From Phreatobacter sp. (GTDB lineage Bacteria > Pseudomonadota > Alphaproteobacteria > Rhizobiales > Phreatobacteraceae), in NCBI RefSeq assembly GCF_030691135.1, contig NZ_JAUYFA010000039.1, forward strand, positions 114,036 through 178,035: a DNA stretch of 64,000 nt. The letters are read 5' to 3'. The first letter of the stretch is position 1. Each line of letters starts with the position of its first letter. A program made the position numbers and the translations under genes. A model generated the notes under the pieces. It was not told the DNA's origin. It saw only the letters and a list, made by a program, of their open reading frames with translations, and did no database searches. Below are positions 1 through 10,891 of the stretch, piece by piece.

Positions 1-69
1 CGTGCTCCGGCTGGACGGGAGAAGTTTCCGGCCCGACAATAGACAGACCCAGAGCCGAAGCGGAACCTC

Positions 70-729
70 ATGGCACGCAGACCCCGTATCCTCGTCATCA
101 ACCCCAATTCCAACGAAGCCGTCACCGAGGGCCTGCGCCAGGCGGTGAAGCCTCTGACCTATGCCGACGGGCCGGAGATCGTCTGCGAGACGCTGGCGGA
201 AGGGCCCTTCGGCGTCGAGACGCAGGAACATGTGGAGAGCGTCACCCTGCCGCTGCGGCGCAAGGTGGAAGCCACCAACGACGCCGACGCCTTCATCATC
301 GCCTGCTATTCCGATCCGGGCCTCTTCGTCGCCCGTGAGGGCACCAGCCGCCCGGTCTTCGGCATCGCCGAATGCGGCGTGCTGACCGCCCTCGCCCGCG
401 CCGACCGCTTCGGCGTCATCGCCATCAAGTCGCGCTCCATCCCCCGCCACATCCGCTATCTCCGGCAGATGGGGCTGATGGAGCGCCTCGCCGGCGAGCG
501 GGCGCTGGAAATGTCGGTGGCCGAGACCGCTTCGGGCGACGGCACGCTGGCCCGCATGATCACCATCGGCCGGGAGCTGAAGGACCTCGACGGCGCCGGC
601 GCCATCGTCATGGGCTGCGCCGGCATGGCGCGGCACCGGAAGCCGCTGGAGGACGCGCTGGGGATCCCGGTGATCGATCCCACCCAGGCCGCCGTCACCA
701 TGGCCATCGGCACGCTGGCGGTGGGGTGA
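70..729 (+). CDS. Asp/Glu/hydantoin racemase family protein
   Basis: The 219-residue protein belongs to the aspartate/glutamate/hydantoin racemase family, cytoplasmic PLP-independent enzymes that epimerise a chiral carbon with two cysteines. The N-terminal NPNSN motif (residues 11-15), Cys79 in ACYSDPG and Cys183 in MGCAGM are the expected signature and catalytic pair. The length is typical. The start ATG has a GCGGAAC stretch upstream that is only a weak ribosome site. It lies 232 bp before a Yej-type peptide transporter, which suggests, by inference, a role with an imported amino-acid or hydantoin substrate. The exact substrate cannot be read from the sequence; hydantoin racemase or a racemase-like catabolic enzyme are both possible. 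Confidence 0.85.
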   Translation: MARRPRILVINPNSNEAVTEGLRQAVKPLTYADGPEIVCETLAEGPFGVETQEHVESVTLPLRRKVEATNDADAFIIACYSDPGLFVAREGTSRPVFGIAECGVLTALARADRFGVIAIKSRSIPRHIRYLRQMGLMERLAGERALEMSVAETASGDGTLARMITIGRELKDLDGAGAIVMGCAGMARHRKPLEDALGIPVIDPTQAAVTMAIGTLAVG

Positions 730-823
730 TCGGGGCGGCCTCGGGCGCGACGGCCGACCTCTCCCCGCCGGGGAGAGGTGAAGCGCGGGCCCCCGAGCGC
801 CGCGACCCTGGTGCCGGTAGTCT

Positions 824-881
824 CCCTCCTTATCCTTAGGTGCGCGTGAGCCGATGGCGAACGAGCCTCGAAGGACGCACT
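824..881 (+). repeat. Rhizobiales-type intergenic repeat, copy 1
   Basis: The gap between the racemase and yejB (730-961) holds a diverged copy of the element seen twice near 31.6 kb. It starts CCCTCCTTATCCTTAGGTGCG and ends CGAGCCTCGAAGGACGCACT. The left arm is partly decayed (TTATCCTTAGG against CATCCTGAGG), while the right arm is intact. Elements of this type are common between genes in Rhizobiales genomes. I see no gene in the rest of this gap. Confidence 0.7.
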
Positions 882-961
882 TGCCCTGATGCAGGGCAGA
901 ACGCCCAGCGCGTCTGACGGCGGCTATTGACGGCGGACTCCGCACACACGAGTCTGCCGTC

Positions 962-2056
962 ATGCTGACCTACATCATCCGGCGCACCCTGCTCATGATC
1001 CCGACCATCCTCGGGATCATGCTGATCTCCTTCCTCGTGGTGCAGTTCGCGCCGGGCGGGCCGGTGGAGCGCGTCATCGCGCAGCTCACCGGCAACGACG
1101 TCTCGGCGACGCAGCGCGTCTCCGGCGGTGGCGCTGATGCCGCCCAGTCGACGGCGGCGGAAGCGGCCAACAGCGCCTACCGCGGCGCGCAGGGGCTCGA
1201 CCCGCAGTTCATCGCCCAGTTGGAGAAGCAGTTCGGCTTCGACAAGCCCGCCCACGAGCGGTTCCTGCTGATGATCTGGAACTATGCCCGCTTCGATTTC
1301 GGCAAGAGCTATTTCCGCGACGTCTCGGTGCTGCAGCTCATCGGCGAGAAACTGCCGGTCTCCATCTCGCTCGGGCTCTGGCTGACGCTGCTGACCTATC
1401 TCGTCTCCATCCCCCTCGGCATCCACAAGGCGATGAAGGACGGCTCGCGCTTCGACGTCTGGACCTCGGCAATCATCATCGTCGGCTATGCGATCCCCGG
1501 CTTCCTCTTCGCCATCCTGCTCATCGTGCTCTTTGCCGGCGGCTCCTTCCTCGACTGGTTCCCGCTGCGCGGCCTGTGGTCGGACAACTGGGCGGAGCTG
1601 AGCCTCGGCCAGAAGATCCTCGACTATCTCTGGCACCTCGCCCTGCCGCTCACCGCCATGGCGCTCGGCGCCTTCGCCACCATGACGCTGCTGACGAAGA
1701 ACTCGTTCCTCGACGAGATCCGCAAGCAATATGTCATGACCGCCCGCGCCAAGGGTCTGGATGAGGGCCAGGTGCTCTACGGCCACGTCTTCCGCAACGC
1801 CATGCTGATCGTCATCGCCGGCTTTCCCGGCGCCTTCGTCCACGCCTTCTTCACCGGATCGCTGCTGATCGAGACCATCTTCTCCCTCGACGGGCTCGGC
1901 CTCCTCGCCTTCGAGAGCGTGCTCAACCGCGACTATCCCGTCGTCTTCGCCACGCTGTTCATCTTCTCGCTCGTCGGGCTGGTGGTGAACCTCATCTCCG
2001 ACCTCATGTACACCTGGGTCGATCCACGCATCGACTTCGAGGCGCGGGAGGTCTGA
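962..2056 (+). CDS. yejB: Peptide/microcin C-type ABC transporter permease, YejB-like
   Basis: This 364-residue integral membrane permease is of the DppB/OppB type, closest in architecture to YejB of the oligopeptide/microcin C importer. Residues 1-30 form the first membrane segment, followed by a long periplasmic loop to about residue 125. Five further hydrophobic segments lie near 129-150, 164-195, 223-245, 280-305 and 326-348. The cytoplasmic EAA loop ([20 protein letters not shown], about residue 260) would contact the ATPase. It is followed after 3 nt by yejE and clearly shares an operon with it. No periplasmic binding protein gene is visible before it in this window, so that subunit must lie elsewhere or upstream of position 1. 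Confidence 0.93.
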   Translation: MLTYIIRRTLLMIPTILGIMLISFLVVQFAPGGPVERVIAQLTGNDVSATQRVSGGGADAAQSTAAEAANSAYRGAQGLDPQFIAQLEKQFGFDKPAHERFLLMIWNYARFDFGKSYFRDVSVLQLIGEKLPVSISLGLWLTLLTYLVSIPLGIHKAMKDGSRFDVWTSAIIIVGYAIPGFLFAILLIVLFAGGSFLDWFPLRGLWSDNWAELSLGQKILDYLWHLALPLTAMALGAFATMTLLTKNSFLDEIRKQYVMTARAKGLDEGQVLYGHVFRNAMLIVIAGFPGAFVHAFFTGSLLIETIFSLDGLGLLAFESVLNRDYPVVFATLFIFSLVGLVVNLISDLMYTWVDPRIDFEAREV

Positions 2057-2059
2057 GCC

Positions 2060-3223
2060 ATGAGCACCGCCGTCCTGCGGAACGCCGCCGCCGCGCCGCG
2101 CCCCTTCCTGTCGCCGCTCAACCAGCGCCGCCTCGCCAATTTCCGCGCCAATGGCCGCGGCCTTTGGAGCCTGCGGATTTTCATGGTCCTCTTCGTCGTG
2201 ACGCTCTTCGCCGAGCTCATCGCCAATGACAGGCCGCTCTTCATCCGCCTCGAGGGGCAGAATTTCTTTCCCGCCCTGGTCAACTATTCGGAGAAGCAGC
2301 TCGGCGGCGAGTTCGAGACGCCGGCGGACTACAAGGACCCCTTCCTGCTCGACCATTTCGACGCCAAAGGGGCTTTCCTTGTCTGGCCGCTGATCCGGCA
2401 CAACTACGCCTCCACCGTGAAGGACCCGGTGACGCCCTTCCCCTCGGCACCGACCTGGGCCCAGCGCGAGCGGCTGCCGGATTGCACCACCGCCACCGCG
2501 AGGCCGCGCGGCGAGCGGCCACAAGGGTCGAGCTATTGCGAGATCGGCAACTGGAACTGGCTCGGCACCGACGATCAGGGCCGCGACGTCCTCGCCCGCG
2601 TCATCTACGGCTTCCGCATCTCGGTGCTGTTCGGCCTCGCACTTTCCATCATCTCCTCGCTGGTCGGCATCGCCGCCGGCGCCGTCCAGGGCTATTTCGG
2701 CGGCTGGACGGACCTCCTGTTCCAGCGCTTCATCGAGATCTGGACCGCCATCCCCTCGCTCTATCTCCTGCTGATCATCTCGTCGGTGCTGGCGCCGAAC
2801 TTCTTCGTGCTCCTCGGCATCCTGCTGCTCTTCTCCTGGGTGACGCTGGTCAGCGTCGTCAGGGCCGAATTCCTCCGCGCCCGCAACTTCGAGTATGTCA
2901 CCGCCGCCCGGGCGCTCGGCATCGCCTCCTCCACCATCATGGTCCGCCACCTCCTGCCCAACGCCATGGTGGCGACCATCACCTTCATGCCCTTCGTCCT
3001 GTCGGGCAGCGTCATGACGCTGACCGCCCTCGACTTCCTCGGCTTCGGCCTTCCCGTGGGGTCGCCCTCGCTGGGAGAACTCCTGCAACAGGGCAAGTCC
3101 AACCTGCAGGCGCCCTGGCTGGCACTGACGGGCTTCTGCACCCTCGCCGTCATGCTCTCGCTGCTCATCTTCGTCGGCGAGGCGGTGCGCGACGCCTTCG
3201 ACCCCCGCAAGACCTTCACGTGA
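2060..3223 (+). CDS. yejE: Peptide ABC transporter permease, YejE-like
   Basis: The 387-residue partner permease of yejB is of the DppC/OppC class. It has a long N-terminal cytoplasmic/TM1 region and a large periplasmic insert of about 100 residues (around 65-165), which is characteristic of YejE rather than OppC. The permease core follows, with the EAA loop ARALGIASSTIMVRHLLPNA at about residue 277. It ends DAFDPRKTFT, the usual C-terminus of this family. The ATG at 2060 follows the yejB stop by 3 nt. In normal yej operons yejF follows directly; here a two-gene toxin-antitoxin-like pair sits between them. Confidence 0.93.
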   Translation: MSTAVLRNAAAAPRPFLSPLNQRRLANFRANGRGLWSLRIFMVLFVVTLFAELIANDRPLFIRLEGQNFFPALVNYSEKQLGGEFETPADYKDPFLLDHFDAKGAFLVWPLIRHNYASTVKDPVTPFPSAPTWAQRERLPDCTTATARPRGERPQGSSYCEIGNWNWLGTDDQGRDVLARVIYGFRISVLFGLALSIISSLVGIAAGAVQGYFGGWTDLLFQRFIEIWTAIPSLYLLLIISSVLAPNFFVLLGILLLFSWVTLVSVVRAEFLRARNFEYVTAARALGIASSTIMVRHLLPNAMVATITFMPFVLSGSVMTLTALDFLGFGLPVGSPSLGELLQQGKSNLQAPWLALTGFCTLAVMLSLLIFVGEAVRDAFDPRKTFT

Positions 3224-3243
3224 GATCGTGATAGGGTCCGGGC

Positions 3244-3471
3244 ATGAACGAGGTCGTCAGGAAGATCGTCTCGGTTGCCGACCTGCCGGAGCATCTGCGG
3301 GCGGGTCTCGACCCGGCACGCCCGGTCGAGATCGTGCAGGAAGTCGCCGCCGCGACGACCGCCTCACAGCGTCTGCGGGAGCGTATGGACAAGCTCGGAT
3401 TCAAGCGCATCCGCTCGACCGAGGAAGCCGTGGAGCGCGTCCGTCGCATTCGGGACGGCGGGCCGATCTGA
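3244..3471 (+). CDS. Putative antitoxin of a PIN-domain toxin-antitoxin pair
   Basis: A 75-residue, charged, soluble protein begins 20 bp after yejE and ends 1 nt before the GTG of a PIN-domain gene. The sequence (MNEVVRKIVSVADLPEHLR...) suggests a short beta strand followed by two helices, ending in a basic region rich in Arg. Small size, charge and position directly upstream of a PIN toxin fit a VapB-like antitoxin, which would bind and neutralise the toxin. I do not recognise a specific DNA-binding family, so the role rests on context. It lies in the same direction as the yej genes and has no visible promoter of its own beyond the 20-bp gap. Confidence 0.7.
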   Translation: MNEVVRKIVSVADLPEHLRAGLDPARPVEIVQEVAAATTASQRLRERMDKLGFKRIRSTEEAVERVRRIRDGGPI

Positions 3472-3472
3472 C

Positions 3473-3921
3473 GTGACCCTGGCCTATCTCGACGCAAACT
3501 TTCTCATCCGCATCGTCGAAAGCCCCGGCCACACGCTGTCGGGGCATGAGCGCCTGTGGGACATGGCCGGGGCCGGCCGGATCTCTGTCGTCACAAGCTG
3601 GCTGACGCTCAGCGAGGTCCTCGTCGTACCGATGCGCGACAAAGAAGACGGGCTGGTCATGGCCTACCAGGACCTCTTCGCCGGCCAGATGGTGCCCATC
3701 ACCCTGATCGACGTCAGCGTCGACGTTCTGACGTCCGCCGCGCGGCTGCGCGCCCGTTGGCCGGCCCTGAAGCTTCCCGATGCGGTGCATCTCGCCTCGG
3801 CGGAGAAGGCGGACTGCGATGTCTTCGTGTCGGGCGACCGCCGGTTGCGGATCGCCGACGCGCCATTCGTCATCGATCCGGACAACGACGTCGACGTCGA
3901 CCGATACTTGACGGCCATCCC

Positions 3922-3925
<4 letters not shown>
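3473..3925 (+). CDS. PIN-domain ribonuclease toxin (VapC-like)
   Basis: This 150-residue PIN-domain protein is probably a metal-dependent RNase. The four conserved acidic positions are visible: Asp7 (YLDAN), Glu48 (LSEVL), Asp103 (LPDAVH) and Asp122 (SGDRRL). The start is taken as GTG at 3473, because it gives the canonical short N-terminus before the first Asp and lies 1 nt after the antitoxin stop. The same frame stays open further upstream through the antitoxin, but that part reads as out-of-frame sequence. Its stop overlaps the yejF start (ATGA, 3922-3925), so the toxin is translationally coupled to an essential part of the transporter. VapC toxins usually cut tRNA or rRNA; the target here is unknown. 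Confidence 0.85.
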
Positions 3926-5552
<1,627 letters not shown>

Positions 5553-5556
<4 letters not shown>

Positions 5557-6503
5557 ACACCTTCCTTCTTGGTTTGTCAGGCTGGGATCCGGAACCCTGG
5601 CGCACGCGTTTCCAGACTGTCCTGCCCGGCTGGAAGGTCGTGCTGCACAGCGAGCCCTTCGATCCCGCAGAGATCGCCTATGCCGCGGCCTGGAAGCAGC
5701 CTGAAGGCACCTTTGCCGGCCTGCCGAACCTCAAGGCGATCTTCTCGCTCGGCGCCGGCGTCGATCATCTGTTCAAGGACAAGCGCCTGCCGGCCGGCAT
5801 TCCGATCGTCCGCGTCGTCGATCCGGACCTGACCACCCGCATGTCGGAATACATCGTCATGCACTGCCTGATGGCACTGCGCCGGGTGCGCGTCTATGAC
5901 GGCTTCCAGATGCAGCGCTCATGGACCGATCTGCGCGACCAGCCGCAGGCGAGCGACATCCAGGTCGGCCTGCTCGGCATGGGCGTGCTCGGCCAGGACG
6001 CCGCCGGCAAGCTCAAGGCGATGGGCTTCCGGGTCGCCGGCTGGAGCCGGCGCGAGAAGTCCGTCGACGGCGTCGCCATGCATCACGGCGCATCGGGTCT
6101 GACAGCACTCGCCGCGAGCTCGGACATTCTGGTCGCGGTCATGCCACTGACCCCCGACACCGCCGGCATCCTCAATGCCGGCTTGTTCGCCCATCTGCCG
6201 AAAGCGGAGGCCCTCGGTGGCCCGGTGCTCATCAATGTCGGCCGCGGCGGGTTGCAGAACGAGGCGGACATCCTGTCGGCCCTCGACAGCGACAGGCTCG
6301 GCGCCGCCGTGCTCGACGTCTTCCAGGTGGAGCCGCTGCCGGCTGACAGCCCGTTCTGGCTGCATCCGAAAGTGACGGTGACGCCGCACAATTCGGCGAT
6401 CTCCTCGCCGCCGGCGATCGCCGCCTATGTGGCCGGACAGATCAGAAGCGCCGAGCAGGGCGGCGCGCTCACCAATGTCGTGGACCCGTCACACAGCTAT
6501 TGA
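5553..6503 (+). CDS. ghrA: Glyoxylate/hydroxypyruvate reductase A-like 2-hydroxyacid dehydrogenase
   Basis: This 316-residue NAD(P)H-dependent D-2-hydroxyacid dehydrogenase resembles GhrA, which reduces glyoxylate and hydroxypyruvate. The Rossmann motif GMGVLGQDAAG lies near residue 140. INVGRGGLQNE and the substrate-site PHNSA, with the catalytic His, appear near residues 229 and 277. The GTG start at 5553 overlaps the yejF stop (GTGA). Its place as the last gene of the yej operon suggests that it processes a keto or hydroxy acid linked to the imported compound, but this is inference. Other 2-hydroxyacid substrates are equally possible. Confidence 0.88.
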
Positions 6504-6646
6504 TGGGGCAAGACCTTCCCTTCGGTCATGTTTTTTCAGGCGCTTTGCTTGAGCAAATCGGGCTGCTTTCGCGTTGCTCTTAGCGCTTCCTTTACTACGG
6601 AACCCGACAGTGCTTCCGTCGCTGCACGAGCTGCCCGGAGAGCGTT

Positions 6647-8740
6647 TTGTTCAACAAGATTTCAGTCAACATGCTGCTGAAGACGGTTGTCACCGTCCTT
6701 GTGCTGGCCGTCGTGGCGCAACTGGCTATCGGCGCCTGGTCGTCCTGGACGAAGCTGCAGAGCGCCAGCCGGACCGCCGCTGTCTCTGAAGCGACCTCGC
6801 AGATGTTTACGGCGCTCCATAACCTTCGCGTCGATCGCGCGACAACGATCCGGCAGCTGAACGCGGACGCCGTCATCCAGAGCGTGCCGCCCGCCATCGC
6901 CCGGAACCGCGCGGCGGAAATCCCGGCGCTGAAGGCGGCGGTCGCCGTGATGAAGACCATCGAGTTTCCGGGGTCTGCAGCGACCATCGGCAGCCTTGAA
7001 CGCGCTACTCAGCGCCTCGAAGCGATCCACGCCGAAAGCGCTGCCGCCTTTGCCCAGCCCAAGGCCAGCCGCAGGGCCAACATCGCGCAGGACTTTCACG
7101 CGATCGCCACCGAAACGCTCGACAGTCTGGAGCGGGCGTCAACCCAGCTGACACGGCTCATCAAGCTGGAGGATTCCTTCATCGACCAGCTCATGGAGAT
7201 CAAGGAGCTGGCCTGGGTTGCCCGGGAAGCTGCCGGCGACATCTCGGTCTACATCTCCAACGCGCTTGCCGGTGTGGCGCTTCCCGCCGATCCGCTGGTT
7301 GGCTACGCAACCATGACCGCCCGCCTCGAGACGGCGTGGACCGCAATGGAGAAGCTGGCAGCCGGTCTGCCCATGCCTCCGGAATTCGCCGCAGCCGTGG
7401 CCAAGGCCAAGGCCGGCTTCCTGTCTCCCGACTACACCGCTCTGCGCATGACGACGCTGAAGCAGATCATCGCCAAGGAGACGCCGGCTCACACGACCTC
7501 GCAGTGGACGCCGATGTCGGTCGAGCGGCTCGCCGGTCTGCTCGGCGTTGCCGACGCAGCTCTCGACATTGCCGAGAAGCGTGCCGCAGAGCTGCGGTCA
7601 GATGCCAGCCGGTCGCTCTTGCTGCAGCTCAGCCTGCTCGGCGCTGCGGTCATCTTTGCCATCGGCACGATCATTCTCGTCTCGCGCCGCGTCACCGGCC
7701 CGCTCGGCGAGCTGCAGCAGGGCATGCTCCGCCTCGCCAAGGGCGACATGACCGTGGAGGCGATGTTCTCCGAACGCAAGGACGAGATCGGCGCACTCGG
7801 CAGCGCCATGAAGACCTTCAAGGACAACATGACCGAGGCCGAGCGCCTGCGTTCCGAACAGGGCGCCCTCGCCGCGCGCAGCGCCGCGGAGCGGCGGGAG
7901 GCCATGCTGCAGCTGGCCGACGCCTTCCAGGGCACGGTGGGCGGCATCGTCCAGACGGTCTCGCGCGCTTCCGCCGAACTGGAGGCCGCCGCCACCAGCC
8001 TGTCGAAGACGGCCGAGAACACCCAGGGCCTCGCCACCGTCGTCGCCTCGGCCTCGGACGAAGCTTCCGCCAACGTCCAGTCGGTGGCCGGAGCCGCCGA
8101 GGAAATGTCGAGTTCGGTCAGCGAGATCGGTCGTCAGGTCGAGGAATCGAGCCGCATGTCGGGCGAGGCCGTCAAGCAGGCGGAGAAGGCCGACCAGCGC
8201 ATCGCCGAAATGTCGAAGGCGGCCGGGCGCATCGGCGATGTGGTCAAGCTGATCACCGCCATCGCCGAACAGACCAACCTGCTCGCCCTCAACGCGACGA
8301 TCGAGGCGGCCCGCGCCGGCGAGGCCGGCAAGGGCTTCGCGGTCGTCGCCTCCGAGGTGAAGCAGCTCGCCACGCAGACGGCCAAGGCCACCGAGGAGAT
8401 CGGTGCGCAGATCGCCATGATGCAGGCGGCGACGCAGGACTCGGTCACCGCGATCAAGGAGATCGGGTCGACCATCGACCATCTCGCCGGCATCGCCTCG
8501 GCCATCGCCGCCGCGGTGGAGGAACAGGGCGCGGCGACCCAGGAGATCTCGCGCAACGTCCAGGAGGCCGCGCAGGGCACCGCCGAGGTCGCCAGCAACA
8601 TCGCCAGTGTCAACAGCGGCGCGGCCGAGACCGGCTCGGCCTCGACACAGGTGCTGAGCTCGGCCCGGTCGCTCTCCCGCGAGAGCGAAGTCCTGCAGCG
8701 GGAGGTGGCGCGCTTCATCGAGACAGTGAAGGCCGCCTGA
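6647..8740 (+). CDS. Methyl-accepting chemotaxis protein
   Basis: This 697-residue inner-membrane chemoreceptor has TM1 at about residues 9-31 and a mostly helical periplasmic sensor domain of about 290 residues. TM2 is at about 323-345, then a HAMP domain to about 400, then the coiled-coil signalling domain. The hairpin tip ([19 protein letters not shown]..., about 541-570) that binds CheA/CheW is intact. There is no CheR-tethering pentapeptide at the C-terminus. The start is TTG at 6647: GGAG lies 6 nt upstream, whereas the ATG at 6671 has no ribosome site. The ligand is unknown. It is a lone receptor with no che genes nearby. Confidence 0.93.
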   Translation: MFNKISVNMLLKTVVTVLVLAVVAQLAIGAWSSWTKLQSASRTAAVSEATSQMFTALHNLRVDRATTIRQLNADAVIQSVPPAIARNRAAEIPALKAAVAVMKTIEFPGSAATIGSLERATQRLEAIHAESAAAFAQPKASRRANIAQDFHAIATETLDSLERASTQLTRLIKLEDSFIDQLMEIKELAWVAREAAGDISVYISNALAGVALPADPLVGYATMTARLETAWTAMEKLAAGLPMPPEFAAAVAKAKAGFLSPDYTALRMTTLKQIIAKETPAHTTSQWTPMSVERLAGLLGVADAALDIAEKRAAELRSDASRSLLLQLSLLGAAVIFAIGTIILVSRRVTGPLGELQQGMLRLAKGDMTVEAMFSERKDEIGALGSAMKTFKDNMTEAERLRSEQGALAARSAAERREAMLQLADAFQGTVGGIVQTVSRASAELEAAATSLSKTAENTQGLATVVASASDEASANVQSVAGAAEEMSSSVSEIGRQVEESSRMSGEAVKQAEKADQRIAEMSKAAGRIGDVVKLITAIAEQTNLLALNATIEAARAGEAGKGFAVVASEVKQLATQTAKATEEIGAQIAMMQAATQDSVTAIKEIGSTIDHLAGIASAIAAAVEEQGAATQEISRNVQEAAQGTAEVASNIASVNSGAAETGSASTQVLSSARSLSRESEVLQREVARFIETVKAA

Positions 8741-8770
8741 TCCCTGCCCGTCACGCAGGCTTGATTGTCC

Positions 8771-8808
8771 ATGCGACGGCCGCTCCGTGATGGTGCGGCC
8801 GTTCGCAT
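8771..8808. other. Stable intergenic stem-loop after the chemoreceptor gene
   Basis: ATGCG-ACGGCCGC (8771-8783) pairs with GCGGCCGT-T-CGCAT (8795-8808), leaving an 11-nt loop and one bulged T. It lies between the chemoreceptor stop and the next start. No T-run follows, so it may be an mRNA-end or processing structure rather than a classic intrinsic terminator. Confidence 0.6.
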
Positions 8809-8823
8809 TCGAGAGATCCCGCC

Positions 8824-9516
8824 ATGCGCATGACCCGCCGGTTCGCCGCCCTGTCCAGCCTCGCCGCCGTCGCCGGGCTCGCCGTCCCGCGCCCGCTCCG
8901 CGCCGAGGAGGGCTGGTATCCGCTGAAGGACGAGGCAGGCCGGCCCATCCAGAATTTCCGCGTCCCCATCGAGCTGCAGACCGAGATCATGGCGCTGGAG
9001 AACGCCGTCACCTTCGGCGCGCGCCAGGCCGACGTGACGATCATCGAGGTCTTCGATTCGAACTGCCCCTATTGCCGGGTCGCAGCAGGCGAGGTGAAGC
9101 AGATGATCGCGCGGGACCGCGAACTGGCCGTCACCATCATCAATGCGCCGAGCATTGGCCTGCCCTCGGTGCAGGCGGCGCGGGTGGAGTATGCCGTCAA
9201 GGTTCTCGGTGGCGTCGACAAGGCCCGCGCCTTCCACGAAGCCTCGATGAAGGCCCGCGGCCTCTTCGACGGACTTCGCGCCCTCAGGGTGGCCGCCGAG
9301 ATCGGGCTTGATCGCAAGGCCGTCGAGGACCTCGCGGACCGGCCGGAATCGGGTCAGGTCGTCGCGCGGGCCGTGCGCCTCGCCAATGCCAGCAACCTCG
9401 CCGCGACCCCGTCCTGGCTCATTGCCGGGACCGCCGTGATCGGCTGGCCGGGGCGCCCGACGATGGAGGCTGTCGTCCGATCGGTGCGTGACTGTGACAA
9501 GCCGGTCTGCGCCTAG
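8824..9516 (+). CDS. DsbA-family thioredoxin-fold periplasmic protein
   Basis: The 230-residue exported protein has an N-terminal signal sequence (Arg-rich start, cleavage probably near residue 27 after LRA). A thioredoxin fold follows, with active-site CPYC at about residues 81-84 and a cis-proline loop ATPSW near residue 198. These fit a DsbA/DsbG-like thiol oxidoreductase acting in the periplasm. A helical insertion lies between the two. It starts 83 bp after the chemoreceptor. Its TAG stop shares the palindrome CTAG (9513-9516) with the stop of the convergent peptidase gene, so the two messages overlap at their 3' ends. Whether it oxidises or isomerises disulphides is not clear. Confidence 0.88.
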   Translation: MRMTRRFAALSSLAAVAGLAVPRPLRAEEGWYPLKDEAGRPIQNFRVPIELQTEIMALENAVTFGARQADVTIIEVFDSNCPYCRVAAGEVKQMIARDRELAVTIINAPSIGLPSVQAARVEYAVKVLGGVDKARAFHEASMKARGLFDGLRALRVAAEIGLDRKAVEDLADRPESGQVVARAVRLANASNLAATPSWLIAGTAVIGWPGRPTMEAVVRSVRDCDKPVCA

Positions 9517-10385
9517 GCGAGAAGCCGCCTGACGCTGGTGACCTCGCCGTAGGACTTGTCGCGGATTCGGGCGATCGCGCCGCTGAGCGGCTCCGTCACC
9601 ACCATCATGTGATGGCCGTTGGCGTGGAGCAGGGAGTCGGGACCGGCGACGATGCCCACATGCCCCTTCCAGAAGACGAGGTCACCCCGTCTGAGGGCGG
9701 TCACATCACCGTCGAAGGCAACGGTGTCGCCGACGGCCTTCTCCTGCATGTCGGTATCGCGCGGCACCGCGATGCCACAGGCCTCCAGCGCTGTCTGCAC
9801 CAGGCCGGAGCAATCGATGCCGAGGCTGGTGCGGCCGGCCCACAGATAGGGCGTGCCGAGGTAGCTCTCGGCCACCGCGACGAAGTCGCTCGCGACCCGG
9901 TCGAGCGGTTCAACATGGGCCGCGATGACATGCGCCCCCGTGTCCGTCACCGCGAATTCGCTGGTCTCCCGCTCGATGGTCAGGCGGCTGTTGCGGTGGA
10001 TCAGCCAGTTCGGCGGCAGCTTGATGCTCGGGCCGGGATAGAGATGGGTGCGGGCCACGGCGACCCGGTGCGTGGCCGGCGCCCGGCGCGGCCTGAAGGC
10101 CGGCGAGACGGCATAGCCGACATAGCCGTCGCGGGCCGACTGCACATAGGCGAAGCCGGCCTCGTCCTCATAGAGCACCGCCTCCTCGCCGTAGAGCAGC
10201 TCGCTGTCGCGGGCGGCATTGACGACGCGCGACGGCGCGAGCGGCACCACCGGCAGTTCGACGCGGACGGCACGGCCCTCGACGAAGCGTGCGCTGTCGA
10301 CCCGGCCCTCCAGATGGGCGGCGGCGAGGTCGGCACGGGCCGGGGTCAGGCGGCGGTCGAGACCGGGAGGCAGGGCAAAGGTCAT
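9513..10385 (-). CDS. C40 family (NlpC/P60) cell-wall endopeptidase
   Basis: The 290-residue protein has two SH3-like domains (about residues 20-150) followed by an NlpC/P60 cysteine peptidase domain. Catalytic Cys lies in GIDCSGL (about 192), His in KGHVGIV (about 241), and a further His-containing HANGHH follows. This arrangement matches gamma-D-glutamyl-diamino acid endopeptidases that trim or recycle muropeptides. No signal peptide is evident, so it may be cytoplasmic, as in the YkfC-type peptide-recycling enzymes. Genome context is loose: it faces the DsbA-like gene and follows a MarR gene. A GTTAAC box lies about 25 bp upstream. Confidence 0.9.
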   Translation of the reverse strand: MTFALPPGLDRRLTPARADLAAAHLEGRVDSARFVEGRAVRVELPVVPLAPSRVVNAARDSELLYGEEAVLYEDEAGFAYVQSARDGYVGYAVSPAFRPRRAPATHRVAVARTHLYPGPSIKLPPNWLIHRNSRLTIERETSEFAVTDTGAHVIAAHVEPLDRVASDFVAVAESYLGTPYLWAGRTSLGIDCSGLVQTALEACGIAVPRDTDMQEKAVGDTVAFDGDVTALRRGDLVFWKGHVGIVAGPDSLLHANGHHMMVVTEPLSGAIARIRDKSYGEVTSVRRLLA

Positions 10386-10418
10386 GGCGATCAGGCTAGC
10401 ATGAGGGCGGTTAACGGC

Positions 10419-10769
10419 TCAGGGCGGCAGCAGGCCGGCATGTTCGGAGACGAGATCGCCCAGCCTTTCGACCGCGAGCGCGCCCTTCACCGTACGTTGG
10501 ATGACCACGTCCCGCCGGTCGTTCTCGTCGCGGCGGCGCGAGACGAGCTCGAGCTTGCCCATACTGTCGAGGGCGCGGGTGATGACCGGCTTGGTGACGC
10601 CGAGCTTGCGGGCGAGATCGCGGACGTGATGGGGCGGCGGCTCGAGATAGATGGTGAGCAGGATGGCGAGCTGGCGCGAGGAGAGATCGGGTTCGCCGTC
10701 GCGCACCAGGGCCAGCGACACGTCGTGCATCAGCTTCATCGCCTGGGACGGGCGCAACGCGACGGCCAT
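10419..10769 (-). CDS. MarR family transcriptional regulator
   Basis: This 116-residue winged-helix protein has the helix-turn-helix core VRDLARKLGVTKPVITRALDSM and the wing region RRRDENDRRDVV, both typical of MarR. I chose the ATG at 10769 (MAVALRPSQAM...). The frame extends to an ATG at 10859, but the extra 30 residues are Cys/Gly-rich and unlike the family, and neither start has a clear ribosome site. It lies just before and in the same direction as the peptidase gene, and divergent from the YqaA-like gene. The target is unknown. Confidence 0.82.
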   Translation of the reverse strand: MAVALRPSQAMKLMHDVSLALVRDGEPDLSSRQLAILLTIYLEPPPHHVRDLARKLGVTKPVITRALDSMGKLELVSRRRDENDRRDVVIQRTVKGALAVERLGDLVSEHAGLLPP

Positions 10770-10891
10770 GGGATACGCTACCGGAAGACACTCGGGACAA
10801 CTCGTTTCGGACCCGTAGTAAAAGGCCCCGCGGCCCACTGTGCAAGCGCCATCCGCCATGGCATGAGGCGAGAGTTAACCCGGAGCGCCCT

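Noticed and set aside
836..3088. 750-codon open frame on the minus strand
   Set aside because: It is antisense to yejB and yejE, is extremely rich in Glu, Asp, Gly and Arg without any domain, and arises from codon bias at high GC.
6511..6534. GACC-N8-GGTC hairpin followed by a run of T after ghrA
   Set aside because: The stem is only 4 bp, too weak to call a terminator.
10770..10859. 30-residue N-terminal extension of the MarR gene
   Set aside because: The residues are not MarR-like and the upstream ATG has no ribosome site.
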